Positions 9,200 through 18,064 of a stretch of DNA of 18,403 bases are shown here, one piece after another. Source of the DNA: Alphaproteobacteria bacterium (GTDB taxonomy: Bacteria > Pseudomonadota > Alphaproteobacteria > ATCC43930 > CGMCC-115725); the NCBI GenBank assembly GCA_030037055.1, contig JASHRZ010000031.1:1-18403 (forward strand), in the 5' to 3' direction. The notes beneath the pieces are model-generated. The model did no database searches and had not been told where the DNA came from. It saw only the letters and a program-made list of their open reading frames with translations. Every line of letters starts with the position of its first letter. The stretch's first letter is position 1. The position numbers and the translations under genes are program-made.

Positions 9200-11516
9200 G
9201 ACGCGGCTCCGCGCGCCGCGGCGATCCGGCTGTCGCGCTGGCGGCGCGCCAAGGCCTCGAGAATGCGGTCGGGGGTGATCGGCAGCTCCGTCATGCGCAG
9301 CCCGACGGCCTCGGCCACCGCGTTGGTCACCGCCGGCAGGAACCCGGCCAGCGATCCTTCGCTCGCCTCCTTGGCGCCGAAGGGACCATTGGGATCGAGG
9401 CATTCGACGATATGCACTTCGATCGGCGGCGACTCCACGATCGTCGGGATGGGATAGCCAAGCAGGCTCGCATGCAGCGGCAGGCCGCCCTCGTAACGGG
9501 TCTCTTCGCCCAAGGCCTGGGCCATGCCCATCCATACCGAGCCCTGGACTTGGCCCTCGACCGCGAGGGGGTTGATGGCGCGCCCGCAATCATGCGCGAC
9601 CCAGACCTTCTCGACGCGGACCATGCCTGTGTCGGCATCGACCTCGACCTCGACCACTTGCGCCGCATAGCTGAGCGCCATGGTCGAGCCGACGGCGCCG
9701 CCGCGATGCTTGCCGCCCTGGTATTCGACGGGCACGGTGAACGTCCCCTTCACCGTGATGCTGCCGCCCTGGGCGAGCGCGGCCGCCGCGACCTCGCGGA
9801 AGGCGAGGCCGGACCCCTCCGCGCCCCTGACGCGGAAGCGTTCGCCGATACACTCGATCCAGTCCGGGCGCGTCTCGAACCTTCGCGCCGCGGCGGCGAA
9901 GAGGATGTCGCGGAGCTGCCGCGCGGCGTCGATCGCGGCGTTTCCCACCATGAAAGTGACGCGCGAGGAATAGGAGCCGTTGTCCTTCGGCGTCACCGCG
10001 CTGTCGGTGGCGACGACGCGCAGCCGGCCGATGTCGACGCCGAGGATTTCGGCCACCGCCTGGACGAGAATGGTGGAGGAGCCCTGACCGATATCGGCAG
10101 CCCCCGTCAAGATGGTGATGCCGCCGTCGAAGTCGAGTCGAAGCTCCACCACCGCATGCGGCTCGCCGGTCCGGTGGATCGGCTTGCCGGCGCCGCTGAC
10201 ATAATGCGAGCACGCCATGCCAAGGCCGCGGCCCGGCGGCAGGCGGCCCTTGCGCGCCTGCCACCCGCTCGCGCTCTCCACCCGGTCGAGACATTCGGGC
10301 AGGCCGTAGGAGTTGACGATGATGCCGTTCGCCGTCTGGGTCGGCACCGCCAGCAGGTTGGCGCGGCGGACGGCGAAGGGGTCGAGGCCGAGCTCGGCGG
10401 CCATGGTGTCGAGCAGGCACTCGAAGGCGTAGCGCGCATCGACCGAGCCGTGGCCGCGCATCGCGCCGCAAGGCGGCGTGTTGGTATAGACGCGGCATCC
10501 GTCATACTTCACCGCCGGGATGTCGTAGATGCCGTGCAACAGCGAACCGGCATAGAGGATGGTGACGATGCCGTAGCCGGCATAGGCGCCGCCGCGCTGC
10601 ACCACGTCGCAGGAAGCGGCGGTCAGGCGTCCCTGGCGCGTCATGCCCAGCTTGATGCGGATGTCCGTCTCGGGCCGGCCGCGATGGGTGAGGAATGTCT
10701 CCTCGCGCGTGAGATTGAGCCGCACCGTGCCGCAGGCGGCGCGCGCGAGAAGCGCGGCAACGATCTCGAAGTTGAGCGGCTCGACGCGTGCGCCGAAGCC
10801 GCCGCCCACGAAGGGCTTGACCACGCGGATCTGCGATTCCTCGAGGCCAAGACAGCGCGCCAGCATGAGATGGAGGTAGTAGGGCACTTGCGTCACGCTG
10901 TAGAGCGTCAGCCGCTGCCGCTCGCCGTCGTACTCCGCCAGCGCCGCATGCGGCTCCATCTGCCCATGCGCCACCTCGGCGCAGCGGTAGCGCGCCTCGC
11001 GCACGAGGTCGGCGGCTGCGAATCCCGCGGCGACATCGCCGAATTCGTCATGTACCTCGCGCAGCACGTTGCCGCTGTTATTGTCGTGCAGCAGCACGGC
11101 GCCCGGTGCACGCGCGGCCTCGGCCGAGAAGTAGGCGGGCAATTCGCGCACCCTCAGCCGGATGAGCGCGAGCGCCCGCGCGGCGGTCTCGTCGTCGAGG
11201 GCGGCGACTGCCGCCACCGGCTCGCCGCAATAGCGCACGCGCTCGCGCGCCAGCGGGTATTCGTTCATGCTGATGGGCAGTACGCCGAACGGCTTGTCGC
11301 AATCGGCGCCGGTGATCACCGCGACGACGCCCGGCAACGACCGCGCCGCGGCGACGTCGACCTCGAGCAGCTCGGCATGGGCGTAAGGGCTGCGCAGGAT
11401 GCGGCCGACCAGCGCGCGTGCCGGAAGATCGGCGGTGTAGGCCGCGCGCCCCGACACCTTCTCGATGCCGTCGATGAGCGGCAGCCGCCGCCCCACCGCG
11501 GCTTCGCGCAGCGCCG

Positions 11517-11520
<4 letters not shown>
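9196..11520 (-). CDS. hcrA: 4-hydroxybenzoyl-CoA reductase, alpha (molybdenum) subunit
   Basis: The 774-residue catalytic subunit removes the para-hydroxyl group from 4-hydroxybenzoyl-CoA to give benzoyl-CoA, using the molybdopterin-cytosine-dinucleotide cofactor. Family motifs in order are the N-terminal a/b hammerhead domain ([20 protein letters not shown]), [49 protein letters not shown] and the C-terminal [11 protein letters not shown]. Glu718 in GAKE corresponds to the conserved active-site Glu of the family. The length matches the roughly 770 residues of known HcrA. The start is a GTG at 11520 that overlaps the hcrC stop (GTGA); the frame is open further upstream but that part lies over hcrC. 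Its stop overlaps the hcrB start, so the three subunits are coupled. Related aldehyde or xanthine oxidases are excluded mainly by the HcrB partner. Confidence 0.95.
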
Positions 11521-11984
<464 letters not shown>

Positions 11985-12070
11985 CGCACGCATCCCTTCG
12001 GATGGAGACGCATTGCCTTTTGCAGCCCGTGGATCGCTACCACGCTAGGGCGCCCTTCTCGCGCTCGGCA

Positions 12071-12084
12071 TTGATTCAGGTCAA
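12071..12084 (-). promoter_or_regulatory. Near-perfect FNR-type box upstream of hcrC
   Basis: The plus strand reads TTGAT-TCAG-GTCAA, one base off the FNR consensus TTGAT-N4-ATCAA. Its centre (12077.5) would sit at -41.5 for a start near 12036. On the minus strand TAGCGT (12047 down to 12042) lies one base from the ideal -10 position for that start. It overlaps the stop codon of the upstream ridA-like gene. An anaerobic activator of the FNR/AadR family acting on hcrCAB is inferred; the -10 is weak. Confidence 0.5.
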
Positions 12085-12488
12085 GCATTGACTGCCGCGG
12101 GAATGACCGCAGTCGCCTCGAGCTCCACCTTTCCCGGATGGTCGAGGAGATCGGCGACGAAGATCATGCTCATCGCCGGGAAATGCCGCCCCATCAGGCG
12201 CCGCCAGACGCCCCCGAGCTCGGCGCGCGCCGCGAGATAGGCGGGCTTGTCGATGCAATAGACGGTCATGCGGCAGATATGCTCCGGCCGTCCGCCCGCC
12301 TCGGCGAGGACGGCGAGCACGTTTTCGAGCGCCTGCTCAAATTGCGGCACGAGTTCCGGCGAGCGGAAGACCTGGGCGGCGTCCCAGCCGACTTGGCCGG
12401 CAATGAAGACGATGCGTCCCGGCTCGACGGCGATGCCGTTCGCGTAGCCGATCGGCGGTTTCCAGCCCTGCGGCAGCAGCACCGTCAT
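12081..12488 (-). CDS. RidA-family (YjgF/UK114) protein lacking the catalytic Arg
   Basis: The 135-residue protein has the family core: GYANGIAVEPGRIVFIAGQVGWD at the N-terminus, FEQALENVLAVLAEAGGRPEHICRMTVYC in the middle and FPAMSMIFVADLLDHPGKVELEATAV at the C-terminus. RidA enzymes deaminate reactive enamines/imines using an Arg in an FPARS-like motif (Arg105 in E. coli). Here that position is Met106, while the Glu of the VELEA motif is kept. It is therefore more likely a member of a Rid subfamily without imine deaminase activity. GAGGG lies 6 bases before ATG 12488; an ATG at 12494 is too close to it. It begins just after the ferritin-like gene, so it is co-transcribed with korAB. RidA homologues also appear, from memory, in clusters for CoA-linked aminobenzoate degradation. 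The function is unknown. Confidence 0.9.
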   Translation of the reverse strand: MTVLLPQGWKPPIGYANGIAVEPGRIVFIAGQVGWDAAQVFRSPELVPQFEQALENVLAVLAEAGGRPEHICRMTVYCIDKPAYLAARAELGGVWRRLMGRHFPAMSMIFVADLLDHPGKVELEATAVIPAAVNA

Positions 12489-12497
12489 CGCCATCCC

Positions 12498-13046
12498 TCA
12501 ATCCGGCATGCGCGGCTCGTCGGGATCGTAGGCCCAGGCCTCTTCGGGCTTGGGCACGCGCGCGAGCCACTCCCGCACGAGCTCCACATGCAGTTTTTCC
12601 TCTTGCGCGAACTCGCTCGCGAGGCGGCGGATCTCGTCGGGCGCCGCGCTGCGCGAAAGGTCGGAGAAGAAGCCGAAGGCGCGCAGCTCGTTGCGCAGCG
12701 CGATCTCCAACGCATGATAGGGCGTCATGAGATAATGGAGGGTGTCGCCGAGGTCAGTCTCGAACCCTTCGGCGCCCGGCGCAGCCAGGGCCGCGCCAGG
12801 CGCCGCCGCGACGCCGCGCGCGGCGAGATCGCGCGCCATCGCCTCCGCGTGCTTGCGCTCGGCGCCGGCGAGCTTGCGGAAGAGGCCGGCGACCTCGAGA
12901 TTGCCATGCACTTCCAGCTGCGCCGCGAACTCCTCATAGCGCTCCATCGCCTCGAGCTCCATGGCATAGGCGCGCTGGAGGAGGTCATCGACCCCAGCGA
13001 CGGCCGGCGTGCCCGTTCCGGAACCGCCCCTCTCCGCCGCGGTCAC
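12498..13046 (-). CDS. Ferritin-like diiron (rubrerythrin-type) protein
   Basis: This 182-residue protein is mostly helical, with a four-helix diiron pattern. Glu30 lies in ELEAMERYEEFA, Glu63 and His66 in AERKHAEAM, Glu120 (or Glu114) in ALEIALRNELRAFGFF, and Glu150 and His153 in AQEEKLHVELV. The two ExxH motifs are as in rubrerythrin. There is no cysteine in the protein, so the C-terminal rubredoxin domain of rubrerythrin is absent. An Ala/Gly-rich linker lies at about 76-95. The start is a GTG overlapping the korB stop (GTGA), with a strong GAGGAG 8 bases upstream. The location between korB and the ridA-like gene suggests a role in protecting oxygen-sensitive enzymes, in peroxide reduction, or in iron handling. 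All of these are inference. Confidence 0.88.
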   Translation of the reverse strand: MTAAERGGSGTGTPAVAGVDDLLQRAYAMELEAMERYEEFAAQLEVHGNLEVAGLFRKLAGAERKHAEAMARDLAARGVAAAPGAALAAPGAEGFETDLGDTLHYLMTPYHALEIALRNELRAFGFFSDLSRSAAPDEIRRLASEFAQEEKLHVELVREWLARVPKPEEAWAYDPDEPRMPD

Positions 13047-13876
13047 CGCGCAAACTCCTCTGCCAAGTCTTGCAGCGAGCGCCGGGCCCGCCCGATCTCG
13101 GGTTGATAAGGCTTACGGTCGCCGGCGTAGAGCACGCCGATGTTGAAGCCGTCATCGGTCATGATGCGCCGTGCCGCCCGCGCCGGATCGTCGGTCGGCG
13201 CCACCGGAGAGGGCCGTGCGAGCTCTTTCCAGTCGCGCTGCTCGGGGCGGAAGGTGACGCACGGGCTCAAGATCTCGACGAAGGAGAACCCCCGCGACTT
13301 CACCGCCTTGGCGATAATGTCTGCCGTGCCGATGATGTCGCCGGAGAAGGCGCGGGCGACGAAATTGGCGCCCGAAGCGAGCGCAATGACCAGCGGCTGG
13401 AAGGGCCGCAAGCCTGTGCCGCCCGGGGTCAAGGCATTGTCCCAATCGGGCTCGGTGGTCGGCGAAGATTGCCCCTTGGTCATGCCGTAGACATGGTTGT
13501 CCATGACGATGTAGGTGAGGTCGACATTGCGCCGGCAGGCGTGGAGAAAGTGGTTGCCGCCGATCGAGTAGCCGTCGCCGTCGCCGCCCGCGGCGATGAC
13601 GGTAAGATCGGGGCGCGACACCTTGAGGCCCGTGGCGACCGCCAGCGCGCGGCCGTGCACGCCGTGGAAGCCGTAGCAGTTCGTGTAGGCCGGCATGCGC
13701 GAGGAACAGCCGATGCCGGAGACGATCGCGACCTCTTCGCGGCGGAATCCGAGATCGGCAAGCGCTCGCGCGAGCGAGGTGAGCACCCCGTAATCGCCGC
13801 AACCCGGGCACCATACCGGCTTGGTGTCGGATTTGAAGTCCTTTGCCGCAGGCAGCGTAGCGACGGGCGCGTTCAT
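13043..13876 (-). CDS. korB: 2-oxoacid:ferredoxin oxidoreductase, beta subunit (KorB)
   Basis: The 277-residue protein binds thiamine diphosphate and one [4Fe-4S] cluster. The cluster ligands are CPGCG (Cys23, Cys26), Cys57 in GIGCSSRM and Cys206 in LSPCVTF. The TPP/Mg motif is GGDGDGYSIGGNH at about 97-109. With KorA it should oxidise 2-oxoglutarate (or a related 2-oxoacid) to the acyl-CoA and reduce ferredoxin. In Thauera and Azoarcus type pathways this supplies electrons for aromatic ring reduction. The start at 13876 (MNAPV) is chosen over the upstream Met at 13888. It overlaps the korA stop (ATGA) and has GGAG 6 bases upstream. No separate ferredoxin-like delta subunit gene is present. 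Confidence 0.94.
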   Translation of the reverse strand: MNAPVATLPAAKDFKSDTKPVWCPGCGDYGVLTSLARALADLGFRREEVAIVSGIGCSSRMPAYTNCYGFHGVHGRALAVATGLKVSRPDLTVIAAGGDGDGYSIGGNHFLHACRRNVDLTYIVMDNHVYGMTKGQSSPTTEPDWDNALTPGGTGLRPFQPLVIALASGANFVARAFSGDIIGTADIIAKAVKSRGFSFVEILSPCVTFRPEQRDWKELARPSPVAPTDDPARAARRIMTDDGFNIGVLYAGDRKPYQPEIGRARRSLQDLAEEFAR

Positions 13877-15612
13877 GGGCGGCTCCATTCGACGAGCTCG
13901 CGGTGGATGTCGCCGGGACGCATCGGCAGCGGCCCGGGACGGTGCATGGCACGCAGCTCGGCATTGAGCGCGTGCTCGGCGCGGAGATAGCGGTAGAACT
14001 GGCCGCTATGGGTCTGCTCGACCACAAGGACGCGCTTTACGCCTTCGAGCGCCGCGGCCAGTCGATCGGGATAGGACGGCGACAGCAGCCGCAACGACAC
14101 CAGCTTCACGGCGACGCCGTCGGTGCGCGCCCGCGCGATCGCCTCGCGCACGGGACCGGTGCAGGAGCCCCAGGTGAGGACGGCGATCTCGCCCTCGCCC
14201 TCGATCTCGGCCCAGTGCAGCCCGAAATCGGCCGAGCGGAGCTTGCGCTCGCGCTTGTCGAGCTGGGCAAGGTGATCCCTCGCCTGACTCGACGGCGTGC
14301 CGCGCTCGCTGTGCTCGAGCCCGTCGGCGGTGTACATGAGGCTGGGCGTGCCGGGGATCGCCATGGGGGAGACGCCGGACGGGGTGAGCGCATAGCGCTT
14401 GTAGTCCTGCCCATTGGCGGCGGCAACGGCGCGTTCGCCGATGAAATCCTTGTCGCGCGGCGCGTCGATGAGCATGCGCGTCTGCCCCATCGACTGGTCG
14501 GACAGCACCACCACCGGCACCTGCATGGACTCCGCGAGATGCACCGCCCAATGCGTCGTCGTCAAGCAGTCCGCCACCGAATTCGGTGCCACGACCACAT
14601 GCGGCGCATCGCCATGGACGCCATAGAGCGCGATGTTGAGGTCCGCCTGCTCCGACTTGGTGGGAATGCCGGTCGACGGCCCGCTGCGCATGACGTCGAC
14701 GACGACGATCGGCACCTCGGCGGCAACCGCGAGGCCGAGCGATTCCGTCATCAGCGCGAAGCCGGGCCCGGAGGTTGCCGTCAACGCGGGCGTTCCGCCA
14801 TAGGAGGCGCCAATGACCATGTTGATCGAGGCAAGCTCGTCCTCGGCCTGCACCAGCACGCCGCCCAGCCCGCTCAGGGCCGGCGACATCCATTCCAGCA
14901 TCTCCGTCGCCGGCGTGATCGGATAGGCGGCGACGAAGCGGACGCCGCCCTTGAGCGCGCCGTAGCCCGCCGCCTCGTTTCCGGTAATCAGCCAGCGCTT
15001 CGCGCCGTCGCTGCGCCTCGGCGCGAGCCTGTGCGGGCAATCGACGCCCGCGGCGGCAAGGCGCCCGGCCTCGATGCCGGCGAGGCTCGCCGTCAGCCTG
15101 TCGCCTTCAGCACCGAGCGTGCGGCGTACGGCCTCCGCCAGCGCATCTTCGGGCAAACCGATGAGGCTGCCGACATAGCCGAGCGCGATCATGTTGGCGC
15201 GCCCGCCCGGTATCTTCTTGGCGAGAGCCTTCATCGGCAGCGCGAGGCGCCGGGTGACGGGCCCGAGCATGGCGGCGGGCGGCTCGCCCTGGCCGGGATC
15301 GCCGATGGCGATGCTCTTGCTGTCGAGCGGGATCTCGGCGGCGAAACGCTCGAGATTGAGCCAATCGATGGAAATCACGAGGTCGAACCGGTCGTCGTGA
15401 CCCTCGATCGGCTCCCCGGCCAGCCGGATCAGCGCCGCCGCCTCGCCGCCGCGGATCTGCGGCCCGCTCGTCCGGCTCATGAGACCGTAGCATCCGGCGA
15501 GCGCCGCGGCCTCCAGCAGCATGTTGCCCGCGGTCATCACGCCGCTGCCGCCGCTGCCGGTCATGGCGACGGATACTCCGGGCGAGGCCTTGGTTCGAGC
15601 CGCCGACGTCAT
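13873..15612 (-). CDS. korA: 2-oxoacid:ferredoxin oxidoreductase, fused gamma-alpha subunit (KorA)
   Basis: The 579-residue protein carries the gamma domain first (about 12-190, with [13 protein letters not shown] and RGGEAA) and the alpha domain after it. The alpha domain starts near 207 with [13 protein letters not shown] and [14 protein letters not shown], and continues with [16 protein letters not shown] and [13 protein letters not shown]. This fused arrangement is typical of two-subunit KorAB enzymes. It forms the CoA/2-oxoacid side of the enzyme, with KorB providing TPP and the cluster. The ATG at 15612 has a strong AAGGAGG 5 bases upstream, so it is preferred over an ATG at 15633, which falls inside the predicted -10 element. 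It is the first gene of the korA-korB-ferritin-ridA operon and lies 47 bases from a perfect FNR box. Confidence 0.94.
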   Translation of the reverse strand: MTSAARTKASPGVSVAMTGSGGSGVMTAGNMLLEAAALAGCYGLMSRTSGPQIRGGEAAALIRLAGEPIEGHDDRFDLVISIDWLNLERFAAEIPLDSKSIAIGDPGQGEPPAAMLGPVTRRLALPMKALAKKIPGGRANMIALGYVGSLIGLPEDALAEAVRRTLGAEGDRLTASLAGIEAGRLAAAGVDCPHRLAPRRSDGAKRWLITGNEAAGYGALKGGVRFVAAYPITPATEMLEWMSPALSGLGGVLVQAEDELASINMVIGASYGGTPALTATSGPGFALMTESLGLAVAAEVPIVVVDVMRSGPSTGIPTKSEQADLNIALYGVHGDAPHVVVAPNSVADCLTTTHWAVHLAESMQVPVVVLSDQSMGQTRMLIDAPRDKDFIGERAVAAANGQDYKRYALTPSGVSPMAIPGTPSLMYTADGLEHSERGTPSSQARDHLAQLDKRERKLRSADFGLHWAEIEGEGEIAVLTWGSCTGPVREAIARARTDGVAVKLVSLRLLSPSYPDRLAAALEGVKRVLVVEQTHSGQFYRYLRAEHALNAELRAMHRPGPLPMRPGDIHRELVEWSRP

Positions 15613-15624
15613 CGTCTCCTCCTT

Positions 15625-15637
15625 GGATCCCACTATC
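15625..15637 (-). promoter_or_regulatory. Predicted class II FNR-dependent promoter of korA (-10 and start)
   Basis: On the minus strand GATAGT (15637 down to 15632) matches four of six -10 consensus bases. It falls exactly where a -10 is expected if the FNR box centre (15666.5) is at -41.5 and transcription starts near 15625. The leader would be only 13 bases and would begin with the ribosome site CAAGGAGG. No good -35 is expected in this promoter class. Confidence 0.5.
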
Positions 15638-15659
15638 GGCGCGCGGCGGCGAGGAAAGT

Positions 15660-15673
15660 TTGATCTGGATCAA
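15660..15673. promoter_or_regulatory. Perfect FNR/AadR-type box between korA and had
   Basis: TTGAT-CTGG-ATCAA matches the FNR consensus TTGAT-N4-ATCAA at every defined base. The symmetry extends to GTTTGATC-TG-GATCAAAC (15658-15675), with eight-base perfect arms. It lies in the divergent region between the korAB operon and had-oah-dch. FNR-family activators such as AadR are known to switch on benzoyl-CoA pathway genes without oxygen in Rhodopseudomonas. The direct target here is probably korA; an upstream class I effect on had is possible because the box lies about 82 bases from the had start site predicted below. Confidence 0.8.
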
Positions 15674-15711
15674 ACCGCGCGAGCACGAAATGGCCCATGG
15701 TTCATTTGGAC

Positions 15712-15741
15712 TTGACACGATCTCCGGTAATTTGGTACTAG
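15712..15741 (+). promoter_or_regulatory. Candidate sigma70-type promoter of had-oah-dch
   Basis: TTGACA at 15712-15717 is a consensus -35. TACTAG at 15736-15741 (18-base spacing) or TAGAAT at 15739-15744 (better match, 21-base spacing) could be the -10. The region is the only AT-rich stretch nearby. A start near 15748 would put the FNR box at about -82, one of the accepted class I positions. The leader to the had ATG would be about 77 bases. Confidence 0.45.
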
Positions 15742-15750
15742 AATACCAAA
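15731..15750. promoter_or_regulatory. Palindromic operator candidate over the had promoter
   Basis: TTTGGTACTAGAATACCAAA consists of perfect 7-base arms (TTTGGTA / TACCAAA) around a 6-base spacer. It overlaps the predicted -10 of the had promoter, so a protein bound here would block transcription. The size and symmetry suit a dimeric MarR-, TetR- or GntR-type repressor. It does not match, as far as I recall, the TGCA-repeat BzdR/BoxR sites or the ATAC-N10-GTAT MbdR site. No regulator gene lies in the window, so the binding protein is unknown. Confidence 0.55.
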
Positions 15751-15824
15751 ATAGCCGAAGCGGGCGGCGGGGTCAAGGCGGAATCGCAAGCCGGCATTCG
15801 GGCACCACTTTAGGGAGCAGGACG

Positions 15825-16919
15825 ATGCAACCATCCGCCTACCGCTGGATGATGACCGCGGCGAACGCGCCGCTGACGCGCGTCGCCTTCGATCCCTTCG
15901 CCTTGGCCGCGGGCGAGGTGGCGGTTGAAGTCGCCGGCTGCGGTGTCTGCCATACCGACCTCGGCTATTACTATGACGGCGTCCGGCTCAACCACGCGCT
16001 GCCCTTGGCGCTGGGCCACGAGGTGAGCGGCAGGGTCGCCGCCGCGGGCGCCGGCGCCGAAAGCTGGGTCGGCAAGAGCGTGATCGTGCCGGCGGTGCTG
16101 CCCTGCGGCGAATGCGAACTGTGCCGTCGCGGCCGCGGCACCATCTGCCGGCGCCAGAAGATGCCGGGAAACGACATACAAGGCGGTTTCGCCACTCACA
16201 TCGTCGTTCCGGCGCGCGGCCTTTGCGCCGTGGATGAGGCGCGGCTCAACGCCGCCGGCCTCGGCCTTGCCGATGTCTCCGTCGTCGCCGACGCGCTCAC
16301 CACGCCTTACCAGGCGGTGAAGCGCGCGGGCATCGGGCCGGGCTCGCTTGCCGTGGTGGTCGGCGCCGGCGGCATCGGCGGCTACGCCGTTCAGATCGCC
16401 AAGGCCTTCGGCGCCACGGTCGTCGCCATCGATGTCGATGCGGAAAAGCTTGCCGCCGTCGCCCGCTACGGCGCCTCGGCCACGCTCAGCGCGCACGCGA
16501 TGGACGGCCGCGCTCTCAAGGCTGCGATCCAGGCCTTCGCCAAGGAGCGGCACCTGCCCGACACCGAATGGTTCATCTTCGAATGCTCCGGCACGGCCGC
16601 GGGCCAGCTCACCGCCTATGGACTGCTGGTCCACGGCGCGACGCTCTCGGTCGTCGGCTTCACGCTCGACAAGGTTGAGTTGCGCCTGTCCAATCTCATG
16701 GCTTTTGACGCGCGCGCCTTCGGCAATTGGGGATGCCCGCCGGAGCTTTATCCTTCCGCCTTGGAGCTGGTGCTCGACGGCAAGGTTCAGGTCAAGCCCT
16801 TTGTCGAGCACCGCCCGCTCGATGAAATCAATGCCGTTTTCGACGCCGTGCACCGGCACGAGCTGAAGCGCCGCGCCGTGCTCGTTCCCACCGCGTGGTG
16901 CCAGAAACAGAGAGGATGA
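15825..16919 (+). CDS. had: 6-hydroxycyclohex-1-ene-1-carbonyl-CoA dehydrogenase
   Basis: The 364-residue zinc-dependent medium-chain dehydrogenase oxidises 6-hydroxycyclohex-1-ene-1-carboxyl-CoA to the 6-oxo compound in the lower benzoyl-CoA pathway. Catalytic-zinc residues are in CGVCHTD (Cys39) and LGHEVSG (His65, Glu66). The structural zinc site is CGECELC plus a later Cys (94, 97, 100, 108). The nucleotide motif GAGGIG lies at 180-185, and an Asp (203) at the end of the second strand indicates NAD+. Length and neighbours fit Had rather than a general alcohol dehydrogenase: oah and dch follow directly. AGGGAG lies 7 bases before the ATG. The frame is open upstream to 15660, but that part is the promoter region. 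The stop lies just before the oah start. Confidence 0.92.
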   Translation: MQPSAYRWMMTAANAPLTRVAFDPFALAAGEVAVEVAGCGVCHTDLGYYYDGVRLNHALPLALGHEVSGRVAAAGAGAESWVGKSVIVPAVLPCGECELCRRGRGTICRRQKMPGNDIQGGFATHIVVPARGLCAVDEARLNAAGLGLADVSVVADALTTPYQAVKRAGIGPGSLAVVVGAGGIGGYAVQIAKAFGATVVAIDVDAEKLAAVARYGASATLSAHAMDGRALKAAIQAFAKERHLPDTEWFIFECSGTAAGQLTAYGLLVHGATLSVVGFTLDKVELRLSNLMAFDARAFGNWGCPPELYPSALELVLDGKVQVKPFVEHRPLDEINAVFDAVHRHELKRRAVLVPTAWCQKQRG

Positions 16920-16924
16920 TCGCC

Positions 16925-18064
16925 ATGGCCGCCTCGACGCTTTCAATCGCCGCCAAGACCAAGCCCTCGGCGCTCAAGGACCACAACCTGGTCGCCGAAT
17001 TCTCGGTGCCGGGCGTCCGCTTCGAAAAGCGCCCGGCCAAGACGCCCGACGGCGCGATCGCGCCCGGGCTCTATAACGCCTGGATCGTCTTCGACAACCA
17101 GAGTCAGTTCAATTCCTACACCACCGAAATGGTCAAGGGCGCCATCATGGCCTTCCGCGCGGCGAGCGCGGCGCGCGACGTCGTCGCCGTCGTCTTCACC
17201 GGCGCCGGCGACAAGGCGTTCTGCACCGGCGGCAATACCAAGGAGTATGCCGAATACTACGCCGGCAATCCGCAGGAGTACCGGCAGTACATGCGCCTCT
17301 TCAACGACATGGTCTCGGCCATCCTCGGCTGCGACAAACCGGTGGTCTGCCGCGTCAACGGCATGCGCATCGGCGGCGGCCAGGAGATCGGCATGGCCTG
17401 CGACTTCTCGATCGCCCAGGATCTGGCGCGCTTCGGCCAGGCCGGGCCCAAGCACGGCTCCGCCGCGATCGGCGGTGCCACGGATTTCCTTCCCCTGATG
17501 ATCGGCATGGAGCGGGCCGTGGAATCGGGCACGCTCTGCGAGCACTGGTCGGCGCACAAGGCCTATCGCTTCGGCTTGATCAGCGACATCGCGCCCGCGC
17601 TCAGGCTCGACGGCAAGTTCCTGCCCAACCCGCTGGTCGTGACCGACCGCTATCTCGACGAGTACGGCCGCATCGTGCATGGCGAGCCCAAGACCGGCGC
17701 GGCGCTGGCGGAAGGCAAGAGCCTGCTGGCGCGCGGCACGATCGATCTCTCCCTTCTCGACGAGAAGGTCGAACAGCTCTGCGCCAAGCTGCTGCTCACC
17801 TTCCCGGAATGCCTCACCAAGAGCTTCGAGGAGCTGCGTAAGCCCAAGATCGACGCCTGGAACCGCAACAAGGAGAATTCCCGCGCCTGGCTCGCCCTCA
17901 ACATGATGGCCGAGGCGCGCACCGGCTTCCGCGCCTTCAACGAGGGGCCGAAGGACCACCGCGAGATCGATTTCGTCGCGCTGCGCCAGTCGCTGGCGCA
18001 CGGCGCGCCGTGGACCGAGGACCTGATCGAGAGCCTCGTCCCCAAGGCCGGAGGCGCGCCGTGA
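16925..18064 (+). CDS. oah: 6-oxocyclohex-1-ene-1-carbonyl-CoA hydrolase (ring-opening)
   Basis: The 379-residue crotonase-superfamily enzyme adds water to 6-oxocyclohex-1-ene-1-carboxyl-CoA and hydrolytically opens the ring to 3-hydroxypimelyl-CoA. It is longer than common enoyl-CoA hydratases (about 260 residues), as known Oah proteins are. Oxyanion-hole segments are GDKAFCTGGNTKEYAEYY (about 95-112) and NGMRIGGGQEIGMACDF (145-161), with Glu154 conserved. FGQAGPKHGSAAIGGATDFLP and the long C-terminal part (KPKIDAWNRNKENSRAW) are typical of Oah. The ATG at 16925 is preferred since AGAGAGG ends 9 bases upstream; ATG 16916 overlaps that site. The stop overlaps the dch start (GTGA at 18061-18064). 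Confidence 0.94.
   Translation: MAASTLSIAAKTKPSALKDHNLVAEFSVPGVRFEKRPAKTPDGAIAPGLYNAWIVFDNQSQFNSYTTEMVKGAIMAFRAASAARDVVAVVFTGAGDKAFCTGGNTKEYAEYYAGNPQEYRQYMRLFNDMVSAILGCDKPVVCRVNGMRIGGGQEIGMACDFSIAQDLARFGQAGPKHGSAAIGGATDFLPLMIGMERAVESGTLCEHWSAHKAYRFGLISDIAPALRLDGKFLPNPLVVTDRYLDEYGRIVHGEPKTGAALAEGKSLLARGTIDLSLLDEKVEQLCAKLLLTFPECLTKSFEELRKPKIDAWNRNKENSRAWLALNMMAEARTGFRAFNEGPKDHREIDFVALRQSLAHGAPWTEDLIESLVPKAGGAP

Noticed and set aside
13903..15663. A 586-codon plus-strand open frame opposite korA
   Set aside because: KorA has clear gamma and alpha domains on the minus strand. The opposite frame has no recognisable motif or ribosome site.
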